Under the pieces are notes generated by a model, which was given only the letters and a program-made list of their open reading frames with translations, was not told where the DNA came from and made no database searches. Positions 35,703 through 47,427 of a DNA stretch of 64,000 bases are shown in pieces; position 1 is the stretch's first letter, and every line of letters starts with the position of its first letter. The DNA is from Cannabis sativa. Lineage: Eukaryota; Streptophyta; Magnoliopsida; Rosales; Cannabaceae. The stretch is taken from assembly GCF_029168945.1 (NCBI RefSeq), contig NC_083603.1, positions 17,174,001-17,238,000 of the forward strand, read 5' to 3'. A program made the position numbers and the translations under genes.

Positions 35703-36449
35703 TGTTAAATGCCAAAATATTACATATTTTATAGTGTAAAAATACAAAATAAAATTAATTCTTTATAATATTTTTAAGAAATTAATGCAATATATTATTA
35801 TATTGAAAATATTTTATTTAAGATTAATTTTATCTTTGTTTATAAATAATAATAGTATTTATGGCATAATAGAGAAAAAAAAATAAAAAGTTAAGAAAAT
35901 GCATTGTTTTTATTTAAAGAAATATAAATTAATTAAATTTTAAATAAATATTTTCATTAAAATTATTGTGATATATTTTATGTTGAAAATATTTTGTTTG
36001 GATTTAATTTTGTTTGTGTTTGATTGAGAAAATAGCATTTGTGAAAGAGTGGAAAAGAAATAAAAAGATGATAAAAATGAGGCCCAAAACTATGAAAAAT
36101 AGCATTTTTGAAGATCAAATTTAACCCAAAAGATAGGCCCAATTGGCCCAAAATGCTTCATCAAAGAGACAAACCCACCACGTGGCAGGCTCCCATTGGA
36201 TTGGTTGTACAAGAAAAAGGAGCATCAGCTCCTTGTCCGCTCACACTCCCCACGCGAGCGTGGCTCTCACCTCCCCACCTGCTCCGTGCGTGCGCCACAC
36301 GCCCAGGCCGTGCGGCTGAGCTTCGTTTGCTTCGCATGGACCACAAGCTGAAAAAGCAATTTTCAGCTTCTCTTCTCAGCGTGCCACATGTCCAATAGCA
36401 CATCAAATTCAACCAACACCACCTTTCTCCACTTGCCACGTGTCCACAT

Positions 36450-36882
36450 TGTAACGTCCCCGCTTCAAGCCTCCATTGGGTCCTTACACCCACGGAATGA
36501 ATGGCTCTTATACACGAGTACGTCACTCTGGCTGCTTCATGGACTGACGACTGACCCTACAGACCAACACGAGTGTTTCCAGCATGCTTTGTCCTCACTC
36601 GCACGCTTCCTGGGAAAACTTCCCAGGAGGTCACCCATCCTTAAATTACCCCAAGCCAAGCACGCTTAACTGTGGAGTTCTTTCGAGATGGGCTACCGAA
36701 AAACAAGATGCACCTTGTTGATATAGGTAGTACCAATCAATCCATTTAAGCTCTCTTCAACTGTGTAGTCCCATAGCTACACAGTCTCAGAATCATCCCA
36801 CTTAACCTTCCCCAGGCGGTGTGGGATTGCACAGCTTACCCGGTGTTTCCCCTTACGGATCCCGGGACTACTGACTGTCACA
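36450..36882 (-). mobile_element. Cassandra TRIM solo LTR with 5S rRNA-like domain
   Basis: Plus-strand ends are TGTAACGTCCCC and GACTGTCACA, with a perfect CACAT duplication (36445-36449 and 36883-36887). On the minus strand it contains a 5S rRNA-like segment, the hallmark of Cassandra terminal-repeat retrotransposons in miniature. It is about 433 bp, somewhat longer than most published Cassandra LTRs. It inserted into the surrounding larger LTR. Confidence 0.88.
36600..36716 (-). ncRNA. 5S rRNA-like domain of Cassandra
   Basis: On the minus strand it carries AGTTAAGCGTGCTTGGC (36671-36655), matching the 5S box A region, and GGATGGGTGACCTCCTGGGA (36640-36621), matching box C. CCCATC and GAACTCC lie in the expected order upstream. 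The intermediate element and ends differ from true 5S rRNA, so this is a retroelement promoter/RNA domain and not a ribosomal 5S gene. Confidence 0.88.
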
Positions 36883-37748
36883 CACATGCAACCAATCCGA
36901 CAGTGACACGTGGCAGATCCGAATCAGTTTATTTTATTTGCAAAAATACCCACATGCAATTTGTAATAAGTTTAAATTGCGCATTAGTCCTTTTACCCTT
37001 CTATAAATAGAAGCTTAGGTTTTTAGAATTCAGTTACAGTTTCAGACAGAAAAATCTAGAGAAAACGCTCGAGGCGGTCAGTGTTAGTTTATCGGTTTTG
37101 TTAGTTAATTTTCTTATGGGTTTCTAAGTTCCCTTATTATTAAGGAGGACGATGAAACCTAGTGTATTTAATTAAGTGTTTATTTTTATTTTGATTCTCA
37201 GTACAATATATGCCTATGATTTTCGCTTCTTAAAATAATTTATTTCATCTTTAATATCAAGTATTTTTTATAGTTAGAAATTATTTATGCTTGGTTCTAC
37301 ATTTTATTAAAAATAATATTCTTTGATTTTTTGTATTTACATTAAATTGTTTCACATTTAATGCTTAGAAGTTATAATTTTAAAGCGAAGAAAAATCTAT
37401 TTTTTTATTAGAAAATAATTGGTTTGATTACTGGTTAAATTATGAGAATCAATATAAATATAAATATTTTTACATATACTTAAGTGGATTCTGAACCCTT
37501 AATAATATCCTCAAATATCATTGAAAATATCTATTACAGTCATTTTTATTGTTTAAATATTTTATTTTATGTTATTACGAAAAATCTCACCATTTTCGGA
37601 ACTAGGCTAGAGTTGTAATAGCTTAGATTAAATTAGTATTTTCTTCGATCTCACGCAATTTCCATGGGTTCGACCTCGTTCTTCATAATCTCCATACTAC
37701 AATAAAGATTCGTGCGCTTGCGAGTTGATAAATGTAAAACGTACCACT

Positions 37749-39653
37749 TGTTGGGTTTTATGCCCTAAATAAAACTCTTTACAATCTGATTAGTTATCAA
37801 TATAAGAAATTTGAAGTGATTGATGTTTGCATGAATTTTACATTCTAATGGTTTAATATGTTTGATATGTTTATTACATTCGTACACACAAAATCAGTTA
37901 AATCCAGATCATATGTTTATTCACAATTACAGTATCGTAAACACAGTGGAATGTGATTGTGATCATATGAATCAAAAGTTTTGGTCCCTGTTTCATCAGT
38001 GTTATTGGATTTACACTGATGTGATAATCAGCGATGATGTGTACTTACACTTGGAGTAAGTGTTATGTTCTTTCTAGGACATTAGTAAAGTATACTAGTT
38101 TCGAATGTATGGAGTATACATTGGACTGGACCGATATTGCAACTAAGTTAAGATATTACAAACTTACCGTTATACATATCTTTCCAAGTCAATATCAGTA
38201 GTTGATCTTAAGATTAAAAGAATCTAAATCCTGATATGCTTAGGCTCAACTCAGGAGTGTTATTCATGTTCTTTGATTTATTAGTTAAGCCTACTTTTGG
38301 GTCAGGGTGATACGTATATTTTGGGAACATGATAGTATGATTGAGTGGGAGTGCTGAACATAAATATGGAATCTATAGCTTCTACTGGTGTATAGAAGTC
38401 AAGTGATGATTCCCTTCGAGCTTGGCAAATAGAAGTAAATGGATGAGCTCTTGTTTAACTGACTAATTATTAGATCACTAAACACCATTTACAGGTAGCT
38501 AAGTGTTTTAAGGGGCAAAATACATTGAGGGGTGAGAACGGTAAAGAAATCCCATCTCGATGTAGATCATCTATATAGAGGATCTTTAAATCACAATAAG
38601 ATTATAACAATGGTTAAATGAGATAGTATATTGATATCGTGGAACATACAATATGCTCTATATAAGTCTGAGAGTGCAATTCTAAGTTCTAAGAGTGGAT
38701 TCAACAAAGAATTAATAAGTAGGAATTTACTTGGTAAATTTGGTTCACTTATTGGAAGCTCAGCATATAGATCCATGGTCCCCATTCTAGTTGAGAACAT
38801 TCTGCTTGTAAGACTCATTAATTGATTCGTGATTGATCAATTATAATTCTAAAGTTAGACTATGTGTAATTTTATGAATTTTCAATAAGCAGGGGTGAAA
38901 TTGTAAAGAAAAGAGTTTCTATGTTTATTTATTTATTAATGGACTTTATATGTCTAATTAATAATTAAATTAAATGACAATATTATTTAATAATCTATTT
39001 TAGTTATTAAATAATTAGTTTTGGCATTTAAAAGGTTAGAATTGGAAAATTGGCGTTTTTGAGAAAATAGAGATAAAATTTGATAAAACTGCAAAATTAA
39101 GTGAGGTCCACTAACACACCATGGCCGGCCACTTAAATAGGTTTTTCAAATTAATATTTTGATTATTTTAATGCCAAATAATTCCTAACCTAAACCTAGT
39201 AGTTGCCTATAAATAGAAAGTGATGGCTCAGTCACAACACATGCTTTCATTTGTAATCTGACAGAAATTTCTCTCTTCAGAAAAACTGAGCCTTCCCCAC
39301 TTTCTATACCTGGCCGAAATCCCTATTCTCTTTTCTCCTTCATCAATTTCGACCCTAGTGAAAGAGTAAGTGCCCACACACAGCAAGCAGTAACTCAATC
39401 ATAGATTGGAAGACTATGAAGGATCAAACTTGAAGAAGAAGGACATTCGGGCTCAGATCTTGATTATACTCTGCTACAGAAAGGATTCAAGGGTTAGAGA
39501 TCTGAGTGGAAGGAGACATTAATTCCGCTGCATCAATGTAAGATTTTCTTAACTTTATATGTGTTTAATTTATCGTTTTAGAAAGTTCATATTTAGGGTG
39601 TTTAAACAACATACTTGTGAGTAGATCTAAGATCCTGGTAAAATAATCCAACA
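37749..39653 (+). mobile_element. Copia solo LTR, copy 3
   Basis: 1,905 bp from TGTTGGGTTTTATGCCC to AATCCAACA, flanked by a perfect CCACT duplication (37744-37748 and 39654-39658). It belongs to the same subfamily as the minus-strand LTR at 49353 (shared GGCCGGCCA context). Confidence 0.95.
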
Positions 39654-39672
39654 CCACTTTCGGTACACAACA

Positions 39673-40846
39673 AGTAGAAACTTGATTTCTGTTTCATGTT
39701 TACAATTGCAACAATACAAATTAGATTTTTCGAGTTCTGGTTTAACCATTTCTCGAAATGACATTCAAATTTGTGTTGCATCAATGGAACATGGGCTTTA
39801 TGTTCTAAGGCCAGGAGAACCATTTCCGCTTAATAATGAACTGTTTAAAGTAGCTAAACCTAGAAACCACAAAAAGCAAAAGATTGATAATGAAGATGAA
39901 ACATATCTATAGCATTTATGTCTTGGTCATATAGGCTATGATAGACTTCACAGGTTAACCAAAGGTGGTCCATTGAAAAATGTCACCTTAGGTGAATTAC
40001 CAGTTTGTGAATCTTGCCTAGAAGGCAAAATGACAAAACGTCCTTTCTCTGCAAAGGGAGAGCGTGCCAAAGAACCACTAGGTATAGCACATTCAGATCT
40101 TTGTGGACCACTGAATGTCAAAGATAGAGATGGTTATGAGTACTTTGTCACTTTTATTGACGATTACTCTAGATATGGTCACATTTACCTTATGCATAAG
40201 AAATCTGAAACGTTTGAAAAGTTTCAGGAATTTCTAGCATTGGCTCAAAACCAATTGGGTAAAACCTTAAAGATCTTGCAAACTGATAGGGGTGGAGAAT
40301 ATATGGATATGCAGTTCAAAGATCATTTAATTGAACTTGGCATTGGATCTCAAATTGACTGGCCCTAGCACTCTACAACAAAATGGAGTTGCAGAAAGAA
40401 GAAATTGCACGCTTTTGGAAATGGTTAGGTCCATGCTTAGCTACTCAACTCTACCTACGTCCTTCTGGGGATATGCAATTCAGATGGCAACTGACATTTT
40501 AAATGTTGTTCCATCTAAATCAGTCCCTAAGACACCTTTAGAATTATGGAATGGTCGTACACCTAGTTTACACCATTACAGAATCTGGGGGTGCCCTGCT
40601 CATGTCTTAAGAAAGAAAGATGGCAAACTAGAAAAGCGAACTGAGGTTTGCATGTTTGTTGGAAATTCTAAGGAGACTAGGGGTGGACTATTTTATAGTC
40701 GCAAGGATGATAAAGTGTTCGTTTCCACAAATGCCACTTTCCTTGAAGATGACTATATTAAGAATGTCAAGCCACAAAGTAAAGTAGTATTGGAGGAAAT
40801 GCTTTCAGATATAACTCCTTCTAATGTTCCATCCTCTTCTACTTAA
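39673..40846 (+). pseudogene. Copia element A protease end and integrase
   Basis: Continues the protease (NLISVSCLQLQQ), then the pre-integrase HLCLGHIGYDRLHRL and CESCLEGKMTKRPF zinc region, and the integrase core (HSDLCGPLNVKDRDG, FIDDYSRYG, ILQTDRGGEYM, NGVAERRNCTLLEMVRSML). A TAG at 39910-39912 sits where family members have Trp before HL, consistent with a G to A change. A one-base frame change lies near 40360 between the second Asp and the Glu of the catalytic triad. A TAA ends the open part at 40846. Confidence 0.92.
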
Positions 40847-42628
40847 GTAGAGGATAATCCCACTTCCTCGGTTGAGCCTTTGCAAGTTGATACAACCGAG
40901 AAATCTACAACTGATGTTCCTATTCAGAAGATCACAGCTCCTCGTTGTAGTGGGAGGGTTTCTACTAAACCATCTCGTTATGGCTTGGATGGTGAAATCA
41001 ATATGGTAGTTGGTGACGGTATTGATGACGACCCATTAACCTATAAACAGGCAATGGCAAGTCCAGAATTGAAACAATGGTCAACTGGCATGGATTAAGA
41101 AATGAATTCCATGAAAAAGAACAAAGTCTGGGAATATGTAGATGCACCCGATGACTATCATCCAATTGGATGTAAGTGGGTCTACAAGAAGAAAAGAGGT
41201 GCTGGAGGCGAATTCGAAACTTTTAAAGCTAGACTGGTCACCAAGGGTTACACCCAAAGAGAAGGCGTGGACTATGAGGAAACTTTTAGTCCGGTTGCCA
41301 TCCTCAAATCCATCCGAATTCTTCTCTCCATAGCAGCCGCTTTCGATTATGAAATCTGGAAAATGGATGTCAAGACAGCCTTCCTTAACGGAATTCTTGA
41401 AGAAACCATCTATATGGAGCAACCAGAAGGCTATGTTCTTCCAGGGCAGGAAAAGAAAGTTTGCAAACTAAATTATTCCATTTATGGACTTAAGCAAGCT
41501 TCTCGCTCCTGGAACAAAAGGTTTGATGAAATCATCAAGACCTACGGCTTTCTTCAGAATGAAGATGAACCTTGTGTTTACCAACTCAAGGAAAACCAAG
41601 TGGTAGTCTTCCTGGTCCTTTATGTTGACGACATTTTGATTATTGGCAACAATATCAAGAAAATGACTGACATCAAGGAATGGCTTGACACTCAATTCGA
41701 AATGAAAAATTTGGGTGAAGCTGCATATGTTCTCGGTATTCAGATTATCAAAAACCGAAAGAACAAATCCCTTGCTCTCTCTCTCAAACAACTTACACAG
41801 ATAAGGTTTTAGAAAGATTCTTAATGACAAACACCAAAGGGGCACAAATGCCTTCTAGATTTGGTGTCCGTCTATCTAAGGAACACTATCCCACTGATCC
41901 TCAAGAGATAGAAGACATGAGAGGGGTTCCTTATGCTTCAGCAGTTGGAAGTCTAATGTATGCAATGCTATGCACTAGACTAGACATCTGTTATGCAGTA
42001 GGAATTGTGAGCAGGTATCAGACGAATCTAGGACATGAACATTGGAATGCTGTTAAGCATATCTTGAAGTACTTGAAAAGTACAAGGCAATTCGTGTTAG
42101 TCTACAAGGTTGGTGCTTTGAATCCCGTAGGCTATACCGATTCAGATTTCCAGGCATGTCTTGATGACAGGAAATCTACATCTGGGATGGTGTTTACTCT
42201 TGGGGGTGGAGCAGTGGTTTGGAGAAGAGCTAAACAAACTGTAATTTCAGACTCTACCATGGAGGCAGAATACATAGCTGCTGCAGAGGCTGCTAAAGAA
42301 CTTTTCTGGCTTAGAAAGTTCTTCACAGGACTCGGTGTTGTTCCTGGAATGGAAAAACCACTAGTTTTGCTTTGTGATAACACTGGAGCCATAGCCAACA
42401 GTAAAGAGCCTCGAAGCCACAAGAGAAGCAAAGACATAGAAAGGAAATACCATATCATCAGAGAGTATGTGGCAAGAGGGGATGTACTGGCGGAGAAAGT
42501 GGACACAGAGGATAACCTAGCTAATACATTCACCAAAGTTTTGGCAGGAACTCCATTTGAAAAGCACCGACAGAATTTAGGATTAATTGATATATACTTT
42601 TTGTTTTATATTAGTGCAAGTGGGAGTT
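40847..42628 (+). pseudogene. Copia element A reverse transcriptase and RNase H
   Basis: After a variable linker (to 41098) and an in-frame TAA where GMDQEM is expected, RT follows: WVYKKKRGAGGEFETFKARLV-like start, AFLNGILEETIYMEQPEGY and catalytic LYVDDILIIGNN. A single-base change in a TC run near 41780 shifts the frame. RNase H then reads SLMYAMLCTRLDICYAVG, TDSDFQACLDDRKSTSG, MEAEYIAAAEAAKE and HIIREYV. Three nonsense codons and two frame changes over some 3 kb indicate moderate age. The sequence type is near the Angela/TAR-like Copia group, not resolved further. Confidence 0.92.
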
Positions 42629-43909
42629 TGTTGGGCTTTATGCCCTAAATAAAACTCTATTTCAATGCAATCTCTATCATTTAAATATCAATAAAGAGAC
42701 AGAAGTATTTTCATCACTTATTTAATGTGTCATTTGGTTCATGTTATCATTTATATGTTTATTTGATTTATAAATTCATCCTAAACCCTTATCACATTAA
42801 TATTCTTGTTTATTGTGTCGTCAGCACATAGGAAAGTAATCAAGATTGTGTGATTAAATTTATATTCCTAGATTTATCAGTACACAGGGTTTAACTGATA
42901 TGATAATCTACAACATAGTTTACTTGCACCTTGGATAAGTGCTATGTCCTTTCCAGGGCATTGGTTAAAGTAAAGCTTGGGTTGGATGCATGGAGTATGC
43001 ATTAGAAGGGATCGATATTGAACTTGGATCAGATGTGATAAATTTACCGTAATATCTATTCAATTCAATATCACCTAGTTGATCCTAAATCAAATGATCT
43101 TAATCCTGGCATGGTTAGGTTTGATCTCAAGAGTATTATTCATGTTCTTTGATTTGTTAGTTAAGCCTACTTTTTGGTTAGGGTGATACGTACATTTTGG
43201 GAACATGGTAGTGCAATTGAGTGGGAGCGCTAATCATAGATATGGAATCTATAGCTTCTATCACGACATAGAAGTGAAATGATGGTTTCCTTCGACCTTG
43301 GCTAAACAGAGATAAATGGTTGAGTACTCATTTCAGTGATTATGTTAGTTCACTAAAATATCATTTATAGGTGGCTAAGTATTTTAAGGATAAAATACAT
43401 TGAAGGGTGTAACGGTAAATTAATTCCTATACAATGTAAATCATCTATAGAGAATCATTGATTATTGGGATTATAACAATGGATAATTAATAGCGTATCT
43501 ATATCGTGGAACATATAGAGCGTTCTATATAACTGAGAGTGCAGTTCCAAGTTCTATGGTGGATGCAACGAGAAATTAATAAGTCAGTGAATGTACTTGG
43601 TAAATTCTAGATCTGCTTATTGGAAGCTCGGATATATAGGCCCATGGTCCCCATACTAGTTGAGACAATACTACTTGTAAGACTCAGTTAAGTGATTTTG
43701 ATTAATCAATTATAATTCTAAAATTAGACTATGTCTAGTTTATGAATTTTCACTAAGCAAGGGCTTAATTGTGAAGAAAATAGATTCTAGGGTTTATTTG
43801 TTAATTAAGAGACTTTGTTGAGTCTAATTAATAAATATATTAAATGATAATATTATTTAATAATTAATTTTTAGCTATTAAATAATTAGAATTGGCATTT
43901 AAGTGGTTA
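42629..43909 (+). repeat. Copia element A 3' LTR (copy 4), 3'-truncated
   Basis: Starts TGTTGGGCTTTATGCCC right after the family's usual end of internal sequence (AGTGCAAGTGGGAGT). It matches the 30258 LTR closely until about 43909, where it jumps into Copia integrase-like sequence. The last 600 bp are missing. Confidence 0.9.
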
Positions 43910-46900
43910 AAAATCATGCGAACTAATAGGGGTGGAGAAATAGTTAATAGATATGCAGTTCAAAGATCATTAAGTTGATTTTTGAACATACCTCCCCAGA
44001 AATTTCGTTTTGCATATTGATGATTAGTTACTAGTCGTTGCCTAAATCCTTCTATGGTAATACAATTTAAGAATGATGTAATGGTTGTATACTTAAAGTA
44101 AATCATTACTAGATTCATGGATGACCTAATCGAAATCTTAAGAAAAGCTAGAACTGTTAACCCTAGTTTGCATGTTTGTTAGCTATTCTAACTGATTAGG
44201 GGTGCACCATCCCATAGTCATTAGATAAGAAAGTGTTTGTTTAAACAAATACTACTTTTCTAAGAGAATGACTAAGTCTGAAAATAAAGGAGATAATTTT
44301 TTTTTTCTTGATTCCAAAAGTGTTCTATCATCTTTACATGATGTTTCGACTGCCTCTGTTGTCTTGACACAACCGAAGAGGTCAATACCATTTAGTTTTC
44401 TTAGACATAATTCACGGTACCTTGTCGTAGTGGGAGGGTTTCTAGGAACTCTCCTTCTTATGACTTGGAAGACACTAGTGATTAAAATCCATTGTGAGTT
44501 TAAACAGTAATGGATTGTCAGAATTAGAAACTAAGAAGAAAAGCCAAGAGAACTATGGTTTAATCCATTCACATGGAGTAACCTAAAAGTTTTCTATTGC
44601 AAGGACATAAAAGGAAATTTTCGTTAACAAGTCTATTCAATGGACTTAACAAAACTGTTGAAAATATTTTACCAGGATCTAGATTTACTACCAAGTATGT
44701 TTGATTAACATCCTAATATGAATTCTAAAACAATGAAAATAAACACATAAGAGTTTAAGAAAACCTTACATTGGGTGCAGCGGAATATTATGACTCCTTC
44801 CATTCAGATCTTTAGCCCTTGATTCCTTTCTGTAGCAGAGCATAATCAAGATCTGAATCTGGGTCTCTTTCTCTCCTTCTTTGATGCTGATTCTCCTTCT
44901 TGTTGGTTGATTTTCCACAGTCTTACATACTATGATTGAGGTACCACTTGATGTGTGTGGGCACTACTCATCACTCAAAGGATTTCGAAATTTAGAGAAG
45001 AAAAGAGAGAGGAAAGTGGTGGCTCAAGAATTCTCTCTGAAAAGAATGAGATGCAATTGTGTGTTGTTTCCTGAAGCCATTACTTTCTATTTATAGAATG
45101 CCCTCTAGGTTTAGGTTAGAATTGTGTGGCATTAAAATAATAGAAAAATAAAATGGTAAAAGCCTATGCATAGTGGGCGGCCCATATAAGGAAATTGGGC
45201 CTCACTTTGCAACTTTCCCATTTTGTTATTTCTCATTCCTATTTTCTCAAAAATGCCAATTTTTCAATTTAACCATTTAAATGCCAATTCTAATTATTTA
45301 ATAACTTAAGAATAATTATTAAATAATATTGTCATTTAATATATTTATTAATTTAGACATATAAAATATCTTAATTAATAAATAAACCTAGAATCTCTTT
45401 TCTTTACAATTTCGCCCATGCTTAGTGAAAATTCATAAAGTAGACATAGTCTAACTTTTAGAATTATAATTGATGAATTAAAATCAATTAACTGAGTCTT
45501 ACAAGCAGTATGGTCTCAACTAGTATGGGGACCATGGGTCTATATAACCGAGCTTCGAATAAGTCGAACCGAAATTACCAAGTAAATTCCCTAACTTATT
45601 AATTCCTCATTGAATCCACACTTAGAACTTGGAATTTCACCCTCAGTCATATAGAACGCTCTATATGTTCCATGATATAGACACGTCATTAGTTATCCAT
45701 TGTTATAACCCTAATGTGATCAATGACCCTCTAATAGATGATCTACATTGAAAAGGCACTACTGTTTCAATTTATTTTATCCTTAAAATACTTAGCTCCG
45801 TATAAATGATATTTCAGCAAAGTGAAATGAGATCTCCACCATTTATTTCTGTTTAGCCAAGCTCGATGGATATCATCGTTTCACTTCTAAGTTCCTATAG
45901 AAGTTATAGATTCCATATTTATGGTAGCTCTCCCACTCAATTATACTATCATGTTCCCAAAATGTACGTATCACCCTGACCCAAAAGTAGGTTTAACTAA
46001 CAAATCAAAGAACATGTATAGTACTCTTGAGATCGAACCTACCCATATCAGGATTAAGGTCATTTGATCTAGGATCAACAGGTGATATTGAATTGAATAG
46101 ATATTACGGTAAGTTTTAATATATCTAATCAAAGTTCAATATCGGTCCTTTCCGATGTATACTCCATACATCCGATACTGGTAAACTTTGCCAATGTCCT
46201 GGAAAGGACATAACACTTTTCCAAGGTGTAAGAATACCTATCGCTGATTATACCATGTCAGTCTAAATCCAGTGTTCTGACAAATCAGGGAATAAACTTT
46301 TGAACATATAATTAAGATTATATTCCACTGTGCTGACAACACTATAATCTTTAACAAACTCATATGTTCTGGACTTAAAAAGAATTCATACATTATATAC
46401 CTATAATCATGAAATAAATCATGTGAACCATGCAACATAAAAATGTTATTTATGATCTTTATTAATAAGTAAATCTGATTATATCGAAATGGGTTTTATT
46501 TAGGGCACAAAACCCAACAAAAACTTCCTATTCCTAGTATTATAGGTTTGAGTTTATCTAAACCTATGGCTTGTGGTATACCTAGTAATTACTTACTCTA
46601 ATGCAAGCAACTTACTATAGTAAGATGCTGAAGCATTTTCTTTCTAATGGCAATCTATAGAAGTTTCTCGACTTCTAGGCATAGATTTTATTTATCTAAG
46701 GAAAAGTCTCAACTATTCCTGAAAAGATAAAGCCATGAAAGAATTTCTTAAATCAATAGTGAGAGGTCTCAGATATGCTTTAGTATGCCTTAGACCAGAC
46801 ACCTGCTGTTGAGTGGGAGTAATGAGTAGGTATCAGATTAATCCAGGAGAGGAACATTGGAAGACAATCAAGTGAATCTTAAGATTAAGAAGAGGAACTA

Positions 46901-47427
46901 TATGTTAGTCGATAAGGGTGTGTTTAAAACTCTTAGACTACACCACGTCAGATTTCTAGACTTGCCTTTGTGCTAGAAAGTCTGCTGATAAGATGGTGAT
47001 TACTCTGGGAGTGGAGTAGTGATTTTGGAGAAGTGTAAAAACCTATCTGAAGTTTCTTAGTCTACCAGAGAGAGACTGAATGTTAAAGAAGCAGGAAAAG
47101 AACTTATTCAGTCTAAGGAAAGTTTTATACATTTGTGGCACCGTTCCAACTTACCGAAACTACTAGTGTTACTTCCTGAATAACCAAAAAGTAGTTGCCA
47201 AAAGTATAAAGTCCAGTATCCCAAGAGAGTAGACATATAGAGAGGAATTTCACAATATCAAGGATTTTGTGATAAAGGAAGAGTAATGGTGGAGAAAAGG
47301 TTGTGGTTAATTCAACCTGTCAGATCCTATTACGAGGAGTATACTACTACTACACTTGATTTGTATATTAAGGTGTTGAGATTATTTGAAATGCACATTT
47401 TGTTTTATATTAGTGCAAGTGGGAGTT
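43910..47427 (+). pseudogene. Second, heavily decayed Copia internal region
   Basis: It opens with a copy of the integrase segment around TAGGGGTGGAGAA (compare 40288). Later come degraded pieces of the RTGGLFYSRKD block near 44200 and the SRYQTNPGEEHW and KSTSG blocks of RNase H near 46800-47010. It ends with AGTGCAAGTGGGAGT before an LTR. There is no open frame of note. A minus-strand solo LTR (44656-46519) is nested in it. Confidence 0.8.
44656..46519 (-). mobile_element. Copia solo LTR, copy 5 (inverted)
   Basis: On the minus strand it runs TGTTGGGTTTTGTGCCC to ATTTTCAACA, 1,864 bp. It is flanked by perfect AAAAC duplications (44651-44655 and 46520-46524), so it is a solo LTR in reverse orientation within the decayed Copia body. 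Confidence 0.95.

Larger units (their letters stand above)
35703..39672 (+). mobile_element. LTR-type solo insertion inside Copia element A, itself containing two solo LTRs
   Basis: It runs from TGTTAAATGCC to GGTACACAACA and is flanked by a perfect AGTAG duplication (35698-35702 and 39673-39677). Without the Cassandra LTR and the Copia solo LTR it is about 1.62 kb. It has no coding capacity. A TATA box (CTATAAATAG, 37001) precedes a plausible transcribed part, as in an LTR. Lineage is uncertain; Gypsy is likely from size and composition. Confidence 0.85.

Noticed and set aside
36600..36716. A true 5S rRNA gene
   Set aside because: Box A and box C are recognisable but the ends and the intermediate part differ from 5S rRNA, and the segment sits in an LTR-like unit with a target duplication.
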